Shown: positions 16,053 through 25,563, counted from the stretch's first letter. The stretch is 64,000 nt of DNA from Flavonifractor sp. AGMB03687 (GCF_017811815.1 NZ_JADKZI010000002.1:538145-602144); one strand, 5' to 3'. Made by a program: numbers and translations. The notes: generated by a model from the letters alone, not told the origin.

Positions 16053-16751
16053 ATGCATGAAACCATTCTAGTGGTGGACGACGACGCTGAGATCGTCCGT
16101 GCCATCGCGCTTTTGCTGGAAAAGGAGGGCTACCGGGTACTCAAGGCCTACAACGGCCTGGAGGCCCTGGAAATGGCCCTGGACCCGTCCCTTCGGCTCA
16201 TCCTGATGGATGTGATGATGCCCAAGCTGGACGGGCTGTCGGCGGTGCTCAAGATCCGGGAGCAGCGCAACCTGCCCATCCTCATCCTCAGCGCCAAAAG
16301 CGAGGACACCGACAAGATCCTGGGCCTGGCCATGGGGGCGGACGACTATATCTCCAAGCCCTTCCACCCCCAGGAGCTGGTGGCCCGGGTGCGCAGTCAT
16401 CTGCGGCGGTATACCCAGCTGGGCGATGTGAACGCCCCCAGCCAGCAGGCGGAGCTGGTCACCGGGCGGCTGTGCTACCTGCCCGACCAGAAAACCCTGC
16501 TGGCCGACGGCGCGCCGGTGCGGCTCACCGCCACCGAGCTGAAGATCGTGGACCTGCTGATGCGCAATTTGGGCCGGGTCTTCCCCGCCGAGGAGATTTA
16601 CCGCCGGGTGTGGAACGAGGAGCCCTATTCGGCGGAAAATACGGTGATGGTGCACATACGGCGCATCCGGGAAAAAATCGAGCTCAATCCCAAGGAGCCG
16701 GAATATTTAAAGGTGGTGTGGGGCATTGGATACAAAATCGAAAAGCATTAA
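16053..16751 (+). CDS. OmpR/PhoB-family response regulator
   Basis: The protein has 232 residues. The receiver domain (1-118) has the acidic pocket at D9-D10, the phospho-acceptor D53 in LMDVMMPK, and the conserved lysine in ISKPFHP. A winged-helix DNA-binding domain (about 135-230) ends in VVWGIGYKIEK. GGAGGAG lies 6 bases before the chosen ATG. The kinase gene begins inside its 3' end (26-nt overlap), so the two are translationally coupled. Confidence 0.95.
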   Translation: MHETILVVDDDAEIVRAIALLLEKEGYRVLKAYNGLEALEMALDPSLRLILMDVMMPKLDGLSAVLKIREQRNLPILILSAKSEDTDKILGLAMGADDYISKPFHPQELVARVRSHLRRYTQLGDVNAPSQQAELVTGRLCYLPDQKTLLADGAPVRLTATELKIVDLLMRNLGRVFPAEEIYRRVWNEEPYSAENTVMVHIRRIREKIELNPKEPEYLKVVWGIGYKIEKH

Positions 16752-18771
16752 GCCCGCACTGGCCTTTCTGGCCTTTGTGGTGGGCATTAGTCTGCTGATC
16801 TACAGCGGCGTGGCCTGGACCTACCTTTCGATCAACATCAGCCCCGCCACCCGCGCCTCCGTCATGGACGTGTTCCAGTCGGACTACCAGCAGACCTCCA
16901 CGTTCCGCAGTCAGATCGGCGGCAACCTGTACAGCCTGCTCAACTACGCCATTTACGCGGAAGATGGATACGTCGGTCTTTTAAATGAGGAGGACACCAA
17001 TCTCCTCTATCGGGTGGAGAAAAACGGCCAGCAGCTCACCGCCAACACCGAAGCCGCCCTGAATGGACCCGATACCCTGCCCGAGGGCTATAACTTCCTG
17101 TTGATCTGGGACGGAACCAAGGTCTCCATCTGGAAGGACGGCCAGGCGGTGGACGTCTACGGCGACGGCTTCTTCCAGGGAGTTGAGGTGGACTGGTACG
17201 TGCCGGGTTACCAGAACAGCGCCACACCGGAAGACCCGGCCTACGCCGATTTGACCGTATCTCTGGCCGCTGCGGCCAAGCCTGTCAATCTGAGCGCGGG
17301 CTACGGGCTCTATGAAATGGTCCAGGATCTGGCCGAGAACCGGACCGTTGTCATCTGGCTACTCTGGCTACTACTGGTGCCGCCGGCAGCCGGCGCGGCT
17401 CTGCTGATCTGGTCCATTGTGTGGCATAAGCACAAGGTGCGGGCCGATCAGGCCATCGCCTGGTTTACCGGGCACATCTGGCTGGAGGTCAAGCTGCTCC
17501 TGCTGGTGCCCCTGGCCTTTCTTTGGGTACTTGCGGCATCGTGTACGCTGAATCTGTTCTTCAACAATTTCTTCGGTGACCCTCTGCGTTACCTCACAGT
17601 CCCCCTGGCTCTGTGGTGGTCCTATTTTCACATCAATGACCTGCGCTACAATTTTGGCCAGCTGCACACCCACAGCTTCTGCACCGCCTGTGCCCGACTG
17701 CTGGGCCGACAGGAGATGCGCTGGTCGGTGGGCGCACGGATGGATAAGCGCTCCGTGCTCCAGTTTGTCCTGTGTATTCCCTTCTTCCTCTACTGCGCCC
17801 TCCAGCTGCCCCTGCTGAAGCAATACTTTGGTTTCCTGATGATGGTCCTTCTGGCTGTGGCAGGCGTGGGCCTCATTGCGGCTCAGGTGTGGCTGCTCCG
17901 GAAAAACCGTCAAACCACGGCGGACATGGACAAGCTGATCACCCGCATCCAGGCCGTGGGCAGCGACGACCAGATCCCCCTGCCGGAGGACTCCGACCTG
18001 CGGGCGGCGGCGGAGGGTCTGGACCAGATGGAAAACAAGCTGAAAGCCGCCCTGTCTCAGCAGATTAAGAGCGAAAAGCTGAAGCTGGAGCTCATCACCA
18101 ACGTGTCCCACGACCTCAAAACCCCCCTTACCTCCATTATCAGCTACACCGAGCTGCTGCGGCAGGAGGAGGACCTGCCTGCCCACGCGAAAGACTATAT
18201 CCTGGTGCTCTACCAGAAGGCTCTGCGGCTCCAAACCATGGTGCTGGACGTGTTCGATGTGAGCAAGGCGGCCACCGGCAACTTGCCGGTGAACCTGCGG
18301 CCCCTGGATTTTGCCAAGCTGCTCCGCCAGACCCTGGCCGATCTGGACGAGGACATCCAGGCCTCCGGCCTGTCCATCCGCCCCGCCCTGCCGGAGGAAC
18401 CGGTGTGGATCCTGGCTGACGGCGACCGACTGTACCGGGTATTCCAGAACCTCATCGGCAACGCCCTGAAATACTCCCTGGCCGGTTCCCGGGTTTATCT
18501 GACTCTGATCACCCAGGATGGCCGGGCGGAGGCCACGGTGCAGAATACCTCCCGGGACGAGCTGCCCTACGGGGTGGACTTCACTGAGCGCTTTGTCCGG
18601 GGGGACCAGAGCCGCACCGACGGCGGCAGCGGTCTGGGCCTGTCCATCGCCCGCACCTTTACCGAGGCCTGCAACGGTTCCTTCGCCATCCGCACCCAGG
18701 CCGACCTCTTTACGGCGTCGGTATCCTTCTCTCTCACCGACGCCCGCCCGGAGCCGGAGGTGGAGGCATGA
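16726..18771 (+). CDS. Membrane sensor histidine kinase
   Basis: The protein has 681 residues from a TTG start overlapping the regulator gene. A first membrane segment (about 9-31) precedes an extracytoplasmic region (about 32-205). Further hydrophobic segments follow (about 208-230, 256-300, 345-385). The HisKA motif is VSHDLKTPLTS near residue 462; the ATPase has the N box NLIGNALKYS and the G box GGSGLGLSIA. The multi-pass sensor and external domain suggest an envelope signal. The stop overlaps the lipoprotein start by 4 bp. Confidence 0.93.
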   Translation: MDTKSKSIKPALAFLAFVVGISLLIYSGVAWTYLSINISPATRASVMDVFQSDYQQTSTFRSQIGGNLYSLLNYAIYAEDGYVGLLNEEDTNLLYRVEKNGQQLTANTEAALNGPDTLPEGYNFLLIWDGTKVSIWKDGQAVDVYGDGFFQGVEVDWYVPGYQNSATPEDPAYADLTVSLAAAAKPVNLSAGYGLYEMVQDLAENRTVVIWLLWLLLVPPAAGAALLIWSIVWHKHKVRADQAIAWFTGHIWLEVKLLLLVPLAFLWVLAASCTLNLFFNNFFGDPLRYLTVPLALWWSYFHINDLRYNFGQLHTHSFCTACARLLGRQEMRWSVGARMDKRSVLQFVLCIPFFLYCALQLPLLKQYFGFLMMVLLAVAGVGLIAAQVWLLRKNRQTTADMDKLITRIQAVGSDDQIPLPEDSDLRAAAEGLDQMENKLKAALSQQIKSEKLKLELITNVSHDLKTPLTSIISYTELLRQEEDLPAHAKDYILVLYQKALRLQTMVLDVFDVSKAATGNLPVNLRPLDFAKLLRQTLADLDEDIQASGLSIRPALPEEPVWILADGDRLYRVFQNLIGNALKYSLAGSRVYLTLITQDGRAEATVQNTSRDELPYGVDFTERFVRGDQSRTDGGSGLGLSIARTFTEACNGSFAIRTQADLFTASVSFSLTDARPEPEVEA

Positions 18772-19892
18772 AACGACTGCTCCTTCTGCTGCTCCCTGCC
18801 CTGCTGCTGGCGGGCTGCACCCCCCAGGAGCCCACCACCGACGCCTCCGCCATCGAGCTGGGCAACGCAGTGGCAGAATCCCAGCCGGAGGAATTCATTC
18901 AAGGCCTCACTCCTCTGTCTCTGGACATGGAGCTGGGCACCTCGGAAGAGCTGGAAACCTATCTGCTGGCCTCTTATGGGCTGGAGCGGACAGACTGGAC
19001 CGACGCCGTGGCCGCCTACTCCGAGGGATTTCAGGCCAGCGAGCTGGCGGTGATCCAGTTGTCAGAAAAGGCCGACGTGGAGGCGGCGGAGCAGGGACTG
19101 GCCGCCTATGTGGAGCGCCGGAAGGCAGAGTTTACCGGTTATGCCCCTGAGGAGGCCGCAAAGCTGGAAGAGGCTGTCCTGCTGCGGCAGGGCCGCTGGC
19201 TGCTGCTGGCGGTCTGCCCCGATCTGGAGGCCGCCCAAGCCGCCTTTGAGGACTGCTTTGAAAACGGCTACCAGGTGACCATCCAGTCCGACGGCGTGGA
19301 GGTATCCGAGCCGCCGGTGGAGCTGCCCCGGTATGACACCGCACCTGTGGTGGAGGCCTACCGCACCGGGGATACCTCCTCCCTGTCGGGGACCGACGCC
19401 GCCGTGCTGGAGGCCTGCAAACAGGTGCTGGACCAGTACATTACCGCCGATATGACTGTGGGCCAAAAGGAACTGGCCATCCACGACTGGATGATCGACC
19501 ACACCGCCTACGACGAGGAACACAGCAATCCCAATCACAACCATCCCTACGGGCTTCTGGTGGAGGGGACTGCCGTGTGCATGGGCTACACCAACACCTT
19601 CCAGCTCTTTATGGACCTGCTGGACATTCCATGCGTCACCGTCACCGGCGTGGGCCACGCCTGGAATCTGGTCCAGCTGGACGGAGACTGGTACGCCGTG
19701 GATGTGACCTGGGACGATCCCCTGGGCTCTTATGTGGACGTGCCCGCCGCCAATGAGAAGGAGCACCATCGCTATTTCAATGTGACCAGCGACTTTCTCC
19801 GGGAGACCGGCCATGAGTGGGACCCGGAGGGTGTCCTGGAGGCCACGGGCACCCGCTGGACCTGGCAGGTCCTCCGTACCCGAAGATCCTAG
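18768..19892 (+). CDS. Lipoprotein: DUF4358 domain plus transglutaminase-like domain
   Basis: The protein has 374 residues. A lipobox LLAGC places the lipidated cysteine at residue 17. Residues about 25-165 match the DUF4358 pattern. Residues about 225-345 form a transglutaminase-like cysteine-protease fold with a visible triad: Cys in TAVCMGYTNTF, His in GVGHAWNLV and Asp in AVDVTWDD. Such domains act at the cell surface as peptidases or crosslinkers. The gene is coupled to the sensor kinase (ATGA overlap), so it may be part of the signal or its output. Confidence 0.85.
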   Translation: MKRLLLLLLPALLLAGCTPQEPTTDASAIELGNAVAESQPEEFIQGLTPLSLDMELGTSEELETYLLASYGLERTDWTDAVAAYSEGFQASELAVIQLSEKADVEAAEQGLAAYVERRKAEFTGYAPEEAAKLEEAVLLRQGRWLLLAVCPDLEAAQAAFEDCFENGYQVTIQSDGVEVSEPPVELPRYDTAPVVEAYRTGDTSSLSGTDAAVLEACKQVLDQYITADMTVGQKELAIHDWMIDHTAYDEEHSNPNHNHPYGLLVEGTAVCMGYTNTFQLFMDLLDIPCVTVTGVGHAWNLVQLDGDWYAVDVTWDDPLGSYVDVPAANEKEHHRYFNVTSDFLRETGHEWDPEGVLEATGTRWTWQVLRTRRS

Positions 19893-19902
19893 ATAAAGAA
19901 CA

Positions 19903-19940
19903 AGCCGGGCGGACATCTTACGATGTCCGCCCGGCTTTAT
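19903..19940 (+). terminator. Terminator of the two-component operon
   Basis: AGCCGGGCGGACATC-TTAC-GATGTCCGCCCGGCTTT is a 15-bp stem, possibly also serving the convergent small gene. Confidence 0.85.
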
Positions 19941-19955
19941 GCTGTGTATGGAGAC

Positions 19956-20102
19956 TCAGCAGCAGCTGTTGCCGCAGCCGCAACCGTTGCCGCAGCTATT
20001 GCCACCGCCGCAGCAGCAGCACAGCAGAATGATGATCAGAATGATCCACAGGCAGCTCCCGCCGCCAAAGCCGTTGCCACAACCATTATTGCACCCCATC
20101 AT
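19956..20102 (-). CDS. Cys/Gly-rich single-span small membrane protein
   Basis: The protein has 48 residues: a Gly/Asn/Cys-rich head (MMGCNNGCGNGFGGGSC), one strongly hydrophobic helix (LWIILIIILL), a run of four cysteines, and a CG/GN-rich tail ending NSCC, with 12 cysteines in total. GGGAGGT lies 6 bases before the ATG. Similar small Cys/Gly proteins occur in Oscillospiraceae and resemble the small spore-coat-like families, but no function is established. Metal binding or disulfide crosslinking is an inference. Confidence 0.7.
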   Translation of the reverse strand: MMGCNNGCGNGFGGGSCLWIILIIILLCCCCGGGNSCGNGCGCGNSCC

Positions 20103-20219
20103 AGAAGTACCTCCCGGTTTAAATGATAGAAACCTGGAGCTGGCGGCGGAGCCTTCCGCTGTCCGGCCCGGTCTCAATCCATACTATGCCCCGCCACCAA
20201 AGTGGTGCGTACCGGACGA

Positions 20220-20262
20220 TAAAAAACAGCGGGCCGCCCGGTAAATCCGGGACGGTCCGCTG
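20220..20262 (-). terminator. Terminator of the first ABC exporter operon
   Basis: On the minus strand CAGCGGACCGTCCCGG pairs with CCGGGCGGCCCGCTG and is followed by TTTTTTAT. Confidence 0.85.
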
Positions 20263-20280
20263 CAAAGAGAGGGCTTTGGA

Positions 20281-22167
20281 TTATTCCAGCTCAAAGGCGC
20301 CGGTGTACAGCTGATAATACACACCGTGCTGAGCGATTAGATCCTCGTGGTCGCCCCGCTCCACGATGCGGCCGTGATCCAGCACCATGATGGCGTCGGA
20401 GTTGCGGACGGTGGACAGGCGGTGGGCGATAACGAAGACGGTGCGCCCGCACATCAGGGAGTCCATGCCCCGCTGGACGATGGCCTCGGTACGGGTATCG
20501 ATGGAAGAGGTAGCCTCATCCAGGATCATGACCGGGGGATCGGCCACGGCGGCCCGAGCGATGGCAATCAGCTGCCGCTGGCCCTGGGACAGGTTGGCGC
20601 CGTTGCCGGTGAGCATGGTGTCATACCCCTGGGGCAGACGGCGGATGAAGTCGTCTGCGTTGGCCAGCACGGCGGCGGCCTCCACCTCCTCGTCGGTGGC
20701 GTCCAGGTTGCCGTAGCGGATGTTCTCGCGGACGGTACCGGTAAAGAGGTTGGTGTCCTGGAGCACGATGCCCAGAGAGCGCCGCAGATCGGTCTTCTTG
20801 ATGTCGTTGATGGAGATGCCGTCGTAGTGGATCTTGCCGTCAGCGATGTCGTAGAACCGGTTGATCAGGTTGGTAATGGTGGTCTTGCCCGCGCCGGTGG
20901 CACCCACGAAGGCCAGCTTCTGGCCGGGCTTGGCGAAGAGGCTGATGTCGTGGAGGATGGTCTTGCCCTCCTCGTAGGCGAAGTCCACGTGGTCGAAGCG
21001 CACGTCGCCGGCCAGCTTGGTGTATTTGTAGCTGCCGTCCTCCTGAGGGACCTTCCAGGCCCACAGGTTGGTGTGCTCCTTAGTCTCATACAGCTTGTCG
21101 TCCTGATCGAAGGCCACATTCACCAGCGTGACGGTGCCGTGGTCCTCCTCGGCAGGCTCATCCATCAGGTCGAAGATACGCTGGGCGCCGGCCAGAGCCA
21201 TGACCACCGAGTTGAGCTGCTGGGAGATCTGGCTGATAGGGTTGGACAGGCTCTTGGACAGCTGCAGGAAGGTGGCGATCACGCCCAGGGTGATGCCCGA
21301 GCCGATGCCGCTGAGGGCCAGGGCGCCGCCGGCCATGGCGATGATGACATACTGGATGTTGCCGATGTTGATGAGGATAGGCATGAGGATGTTGGCGTAC
21401 TTGTTGGCCTTGTCGGCGCTCTCGAAGAGGGCGTCGTTCACCGCGTCAAAGCCCTCCTGGGCCTCCTCCTCGTGGCAGAAGACCTTGACTACCTTCTGGC
21501 CGTTGATCATCTCCTCGATATAGCCGTTCAGATCGCCCAGCTTCACCTGCTGGCGGACAAAGTGGCGGCCGCTCCGCCCCGCCAGAAAGCGGGTGACGCC
21601 CAGCATGGCGGCCACGCACAGGATGACCACGCCGGTGAGCAGCAGATCCGTGGTCAGCATGCCGATCAGGGCCACCACGATCATCATCATGGAGTTGATG
21701 ACCTGGGGGATGCTCTGGGACAGCATCTGCCGCAGGGTGTCCACGTCGTTGGTGTAGATGCTCATGATATCGCCGTGGGCATGGGTGTCGAAGTATTTGA
21801 TGGGCAGGGACTGCATGTGGCTGAACAGGTCGTCCCGGATCTTCTTCTGCACCCCCTGGGAGATGGTGACCATCAGCCGGTTATAGGCCAGGGCGCACAG
21901 GGCGCCAGTGAGGTACAGGCAGCCCATCAGGATGAGGGCGTGGATCAGCCCGTCAAACACCGGGTTGTCCATGGCCAGCAGGGGCGTGATATAGTCGTCG
22001 ATGAGGGAGCCCAGAAAGAGGGCGGCGGACACCGAGGCGATGGCGCTGACCATGATACAGATCAGCACCAGCACGAATTTGACGGCGTAGCCCCGGCCCA
22101 CATAGCGCAGCAGGCGGCGGATAGTCTGGGACTTCTTGACAGACGGCCGGGCGTGGTCAGGCTTCAT
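20281..22167 (-). CDS. ABC exporter half-transporter, catalytic partner (BmrD-like)
   Basis: The protein has 628 residues. An N-terminal six-helix exporter domain (about 20-330) is followed by a family-typical insertion of roughly 40 residues and an ATPase domain (about 380-628). Motifs are Walker A GATGAGKTT, signature LSQGQRQ, and Walker B VMILDEATSS with the catalytic glutamate. It pairs with the neighbouring half-transporter, which lacks that glutamate. The two genes overlap by 11 bp. Substrates are probably drugs or lipids but are not readable from sequence. Confidence 0.9.
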   Translation of the reverse strand: MKPDHARPSVKKSQTIRRLLRYVGRGYAVKFVLVLICIMVSAIASVSAALFLGSLIDDYITPLLAMDNPVFDGLIHALILMGCLYLTGALCALAYNRLMVTISQGVQKKIRDDLFSHMQSLPIKYFDTHAHGDIMSIYTNDVDTLRQMLSQSIPQVINSMMMIVVALIGMLTTDLLLTGVVILCVAAMLGVTRFLAGRSGRHFVRQQVKLGDLNGYIEEMINGQKVVKVFCHEEEAQEGFDAVNDALFESADKANKYANILMPILINIGNIQYVIIAMAGGALALSGIGSGITLGVIATFLQLSKSLSNPISQISQQLNSVVMALAGAQRIFDLMDEPAEEDHGTVTLVNVAFDQDDKLYETKEHTNLWAWKVPQEDGSYKYTKLAGDVRFDHVDFAYEEGKTILHDISLFAKPGQKLAFVGATGAGKTTITNLINRFYDIADGKIHYDGISINDIKKTDLRRSLGIVLQDTNLFTGTVRENIRYGNLDATDEEVEAAAVLANADDFIRRLPQGYDTMLTGNGANLSQGQRQLIAIARAAVADPPVMILDEATSSIDTRTEAIVQRGMDSLMCGRTVFVIAHRLSTVRNSDAIMVLDHGRIVERGDHEDLIAQHGVYYQLYTGAFELE

Positions 22168-23899
22168 CCTCGCCGCCTCCTTTCGTCTGGGATTCGTAGA
22201 TCTCGCGGTAGATATCGCAGCTGCCGAGCAGCTCCTCGTGGGTGCCCATGGCGGCCACTCTGCCGCCGTCCATCACCAGGATCTGGTCGGCGTCCTCAAT
22301 GGAGGAGATGCGCTGGGCGATAATAAACTTGGTGGTGTCCGGGATCTCCTCCCGGAAGGCCTTGCGGATGAGGGCGTCGGTCTTGGTATCCACGGCGGAG
22401 GTGGAGTCATCCAGGATCAGGATCCTGGGCTTTTTCAGCAGGGCCCGGGCGATGCACAGCCGCTGCTTCTGGCCGCCGGACACGTTGGAGCCCCCCTGCT
22501 CGATGTGGGTATCGTACTGGTCGGGGAACTCCCGGATGAAGCCGTCGGCCTGGGCCAGCTCGCAGGCCCGGACCAGCTCCTCGTCGGTGGCCTCCTTGTT
22601 GCCCCAGCGCAGGTTCTCCTTGATGGTGCCGGAGAAGAGCACGTTCTTCTGGAGCACCATGGCCACCTGCTCCCGCAGGGCCTCCATGTCGTAGTCCCGC
22701 ACGTCCACGCCGCCCACCAGCACCCGGCCCTCGGTGGCGTCGTACAGACGGGGGATGAGCTGGACCAGGGTGGTCTTGGAGGTGCCGGTGCCGCCCAGAA
22801 TGCCCACCGTCTCGCCGGAGCGGATGGTGAGATCTACCCCCTTCAGGCACTCCTTCTCCGGGTCCCGGGCATAGCTGAAGCCCACGTTCTCAAAGACCAC
22901 GGAGCCGTCCTTCACCTCTTTCACGGGATCGGGGCCGTTCTTCAGGTCGCTCTCCTCGTTGAGCAGCTCCACGATGCGCTCGGCGGAGGCCCGGGCCAGC
23001 ACGATCTGCACCAGCACCATGGACAGCATCATCAGGCTCATGAGGATCATCATGATATAGCTGAACATGCTGGTGAGCTGACCGGTGGTCAGCTGGCCGC
23101 CCACCACCAGGTTGGCGCCCAGCCAGGACACGGTGAGCATACAGCCGTAGACACACAGCTGCATCAGGGGCATATTGAAGGAGAGGATCTTCTCCGCCTT
23201 GGTGAAGTCCATATAGATCTCGTTGGACACCTTGCCGAACTTCTCCCGCTCGTGGTCCTCCCGCACAAAGGACTTGACCACCCGGATGCCCAGCAGGTTC
23301 TCCTGTACCACGTTGTTCAGCCAGTCGTACTTCTTGAACACCCGCTCAAAAAGAGGATGGGCGGACTTCATGATGACCAGCAGGCCCACCGCCAGGACGG
23401 GAATGACAATCAGGAAGATGAGCGCCAGCTTGGGGTTGATGGAGAAGGTCAGGCCCCAAGCGCAGATGAGCATGATGGGGCAGCGCACCGCAATGCGGAT
23501 AATCATCATGAAGGCCATCTGCACGTTGGTCACGTCGGTGGTCAGGCGGGTGATGATACCGCCGGTGGAAAATTTATCAATGTTGGCAAAGGAAAACTTC
23601 TGCACGTTGCGGTACATCTCCCGGCGCAGGTTGCGGGAGAAGCCGGTAGATGCCCGGGCGGCAAACCGGCCGGACAGTGCACCCAGCAGCAGTGCCATCA
23701 GGGCCATGACCACTACCAGAATACCGTACTGGAAAATGCGGCTCATGTTGCCCGCCTTGACGCCCTCGTCCAGCAGCTTGCCGGTCATCATGGGGATAAA
23801 TACATCAAAGGCCACCTCGCCGATCACAAAGATGGGCGTGAGGATGGTATCCCGCTTGAACTCCTGAATGCAGCTGATCAGGCTGCGCTTTTTCTTCAT
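22157..23899 (-). CDS. ABC exporter half-transporter with a degenerate ATP site (BmrC-like)
   Basis: The protein has 580 residues: an exporter membrane domain at about 15-310 and an ATPase domain at about 340-575. Motifs are Walker A GGTGTSKTT and signature VSGGQKQR. In Walker B (ILILDDSTSA) aspartate replaces the catalytic glutamate, the hallmark of the non-hydrolysing subunit in heterodimeric exporters. The start is the ATG with AAGGAGG upstream. It follows a MarR regulator by 78 bp, with an 8-bp inverted repeat between them. Confidence 0.9.
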   Translation of the reverse strand: MKKKRSLISCIQEFKRDTILTPIFVIGEVAFDVFIPMMTGKLLDEGVKAGNMSRIFQYGILVVVMALMALLLGALSGRFAARASTGFSRNLRREMYRNVQKFSFANIDKFSTGGIITRLTTDVTNVQMAFMMIIRIAVRCPIMLICAWGLTFSINPKLALIFLIVIPVLAVGLLVIMKSAHPLFERVFKKYDWLNNVVQENLLGIRVVKSFVREDHEREKFGKVSNEIYMDFTKAEKILSFNMPLMQLCVYGCMLTVSWLGANLVVGGQLTTGQLTSMFSYIMMILMSLMMLSMVLVQIVLARASAERIVELLNEESDLKNGPDPVKEVKDGSVVFENVGFSYARDPEKECLKGVDLTIRSGETVGILGGTGTSKTTLVQLIPRLYDATEGRVLVGGVDVRDYDMEALREQVAMVLQKNVLFSGTIKENLRWGNKEATDEELVRACELAQADGFIREFPDQYDTHIEQGGSNVSGGQKQRLCIARALLKKPRILILDDSTSAVDTKTDALIRKAFREEIPDTTKFIIAQRISSIEDADQILVMDGGRVAAMGTHEELLGSCDIYREIYESQTKGGGEDEA

Positions 23900-23925
23900 A
23901 GGGTTCCCTCCTTTGGATTCGCTGT

Positions 23926-23951
23926 GCCCAAACTGCACCGACTGTTTGGGC
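23926..23951. repeat. Inverted repeat between marR and the ABC genes
   Basis: GCCCAAAC-N10-GTTTGGGC has perfect 8-bp arms and no T-run after it. It may be an operator or an mRNA processing hairpin. A second hairpin, TAAGCCGTCC-GGG-GGACGGCTTA (23958-23980), overlaps the marR stop. Confidence 0.5.
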
Positions 23952-23977
23952 GTTTTATAAGCCGTCCGGGGGACGGC

Positions 23978-24412
23978 TTACATCAGATTCTGCTTTAATT
24001 TTTCCACGGTGCTGAGAAATTGCTCCACCTCCGCCTGACTGATGCCGCGGGTCAGCTGATTTTCCACGCTGCTGATCTGGTCCATCACCTTCTGATGAAG
24101 GGCGTCTGCCTTGGGAGTGGTGGTCACCCGCTTGAGCCGGGCGTCCCGCTCCACCGACTGACGGACCACATACCCCTGGGCCTCCAGTCGCTTGAGCAGA
24201 CGGGAAGCAGTGGACCGGCGGATGTAGAAGGCCTCTTCAATGTCCTTCTGGCATACCTCCTGGTCCCGATTGTGGCACAAAAAGCCCAATAACTTCACCT
24301 GCATCTCGGTAAAGTCATCCCCACCGTTGGAGCAGGTGGTCTCCAGCACTTTGCGCCGCAGCAGATTGGACAGGGCTTTGATCTCGTAGCCCACGTGGCG
24401 CTCCTGCCGCAT
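23978..24412 (-). CDS. MarR-family regulator of the first ABC exporter
   Basis: The 144-residue winged-helix protein has the recognition segment IRRSTASRLLKRLEAQGYVVRQ and the wing SVERDARLKRVTTTPKA. AAAAGGAG precedes the ATG. It heads the operon marR-ABC-ABC, so it probably represses the exporter until a ligand releases it. Confidence 0.9.
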   Translation of the reverse strand: MRQERHVGYEIKALSNLLRRKVLETTCSNGGDDFTEMQVKLLGFLCHNRDQEVCQKDIEEAFYIRRSTASRLLKRLEAQGYVVRQSVERDARLKRVTTTPKADALHQKVMDQISSVENQLTRGISQAEVEQFLSTVEKLKQNLM

Positions 24413-24442
24413 TCCGTCATCTCCTTTTCTCGTACTATATTC

Positions 24443-24471
24443 AGTTTAGTTTGTCTGCTAACAGTTGTCAA
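24443..24471 (-). promoter_or_regulatory. Promoter of marR-ABC operon 1
   Basis: On the minus strand TTGACA (24466-24471), a 17-bp spacer and TAAACT (24443-24448). The spacer/-10 region contains GTTAG-N8-CTAAAC, a partial inverted repeat that could be the MarR site. Confidence 0.65.
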
Positions 24472-24593
24472 TGCACAACATTCACAAAACCCCGTGGAAA
24501 GTCAAGCTTTCATTCTGTCACCCTCTTTTTATACCTTAAATGAACCTTAAATCTTCTCGTTTCCTTGGTTTGTCCCTTCCGCAAAAAGGCGCA

Positions 24594-24624
24594 AAAAGGC
24601 CCGCCGCAGCACGCGGCGGGCCTT
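24594..24624 (-). terminator. Terminator of the uridine phosphorylase gene
   Basis: On the minus strand AAAGGCCCGCCGC-N5-GCGGCGGGCC is followed by TTTTTG. Confidence 0.87.
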
Positions 24625-24638
24625 TGAAGGCACTTGAT

Positions 24639-25409
24639 TTACTGCTTTTCCCGGTCGGCCACAATGAGCCGCTTGACCGCCTCGATGCCCACCTCCAGGG
24701 CGGCGGAGAGGTCGTGGCTCTCGGCCTGATCCAGCCCGGCGGCCTCCCGCTCCTGGTTCCAGATCACATGGAAGCAGGAGCCGCAGCGCACGCCCAGGGC
24801 GGCGGCGCAGCAGAACAGAGCCGCCGACTCCATCTCGGAGGCCAGCACGCCAAGCCGCTTCCAGGCCTCCCACTTGTAGAGCAGCTCCTGAGCCACCGGC
24901 ATCCGGGCGGGGCTGTGCTGGCCGTAGAAGGAGTCCTTGCACTGGACCACACCAGCATGCCAGGGCTTACCCAGTGCCTTGGCGGCCTCCACCAGGGCGG
25001 TCTGCACCTCATAGTCGGACACGGCGGGGAACTCGATGGGCGCATACTCCCGGCTGGTACCCTCATGGCGGACCGCGCCGGTGGCGATGACCACATCGTC
25101 GCTCTTGACCGGCAGGGCGATGCCGCCGCAGGTGCCTACCCGGATAAAGGTATCCGCCCCGATGTTGTGGAGCTCCTCCATGGCGATCACGGCGGAAGGG
25201 CCGCCGATACCGGTGGAGCACACACTCACCTTCTCCCCCAGCAGGGTTCCGGTGTAGATGGTGTACTCCCGGTTGGAGCCGATCTTCACCGGGTTGTCAA
25301 AATAGGCCGCGATTTTCTCGCAGCGGCCGGGATCGCCGGGCAGGAAGCAGTAGCGTCCTACGTCTCCGGCCTTACATTTAATATGAAATTGCAGCTCATG
25401 CTCATGCAT
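24639..25409 (-). CDS. udp: Uridine phosphorylase-family nucleoside phosphorylase
   Basis: The 256-residue NP-I family enzyme has [12 protein letters not shown] near residue 25, IRVGTCGGI near residue 88, and [10 protein letters not shown] near residue 190, where the Glu-Met-Glu segment contacts ribose. It splits uridine with phosphate to uracil and ribose 1-phosphate. It is monocistronic with its own promoter and terminator. Specificity (uridine versus other pyrimidines) is by family resemblance. Confidence 0.88.
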   Translation of the reverse strand: MHEHELQFHIKCKAGDVGRYCFLPGDPGRCEKIAAYFDNPVKIGSNREYTIYTGTLLGEKVSVCSTGIGGPSAVIAMEELHNIGADTFIRVGTCGGIALPVKSDDVVIATGAVRHEGTSREYAPIEFPAVSDYEVQTALVEAAKALGKPWHAGVVQCKDSFYGQHSPARMPVAQELLYKWEAWKRLGVLASEMESAALFCCAAALGVRCGSCFHVIWNQEREAAGLDQAESHDLSAALEVGIEAVKRLIVADREKQ

Positions 25410-25467
25410 TGCGATGTACCTCCTTGGGAATCAGAAAGAGCCCGGCAGGCCGGGCAGTAACACAGTT

Positions 25468-25496
25468 ATTATAACAGTTTTTTCTCCCGTTTACAA
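25468..25496 (-). promoter_or_regulatory. Promoter of the uridine phosphorylase gene
   Basis: On the minus strand TTGTAA (25491-25496), a 17-bp spacer and TATAAT (25468-25473). The leader holds a GCCCGG-CCTG-CCGGGC hairpin (about 25440-25455) followed by TCTTTCT, a weak possible attenuator. Confidence 0.7.
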
Positions 25497-25534
25497 GGTG
25501 CACAAACCGCTGCTCATTTTGTAACGATTTGTTG

Positions 25535-25563
25535 TTGCTTTTTTCAGGCAACCGATTTAAAAT
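25535..25563 (+). promoter_or_regulatory. Promoter of the secreted hypothetical gene
   Basis: TTGCTT (25535-25540), a 17-bp spacer and TAAAAT (25558-25563). Confidence 0.6.
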
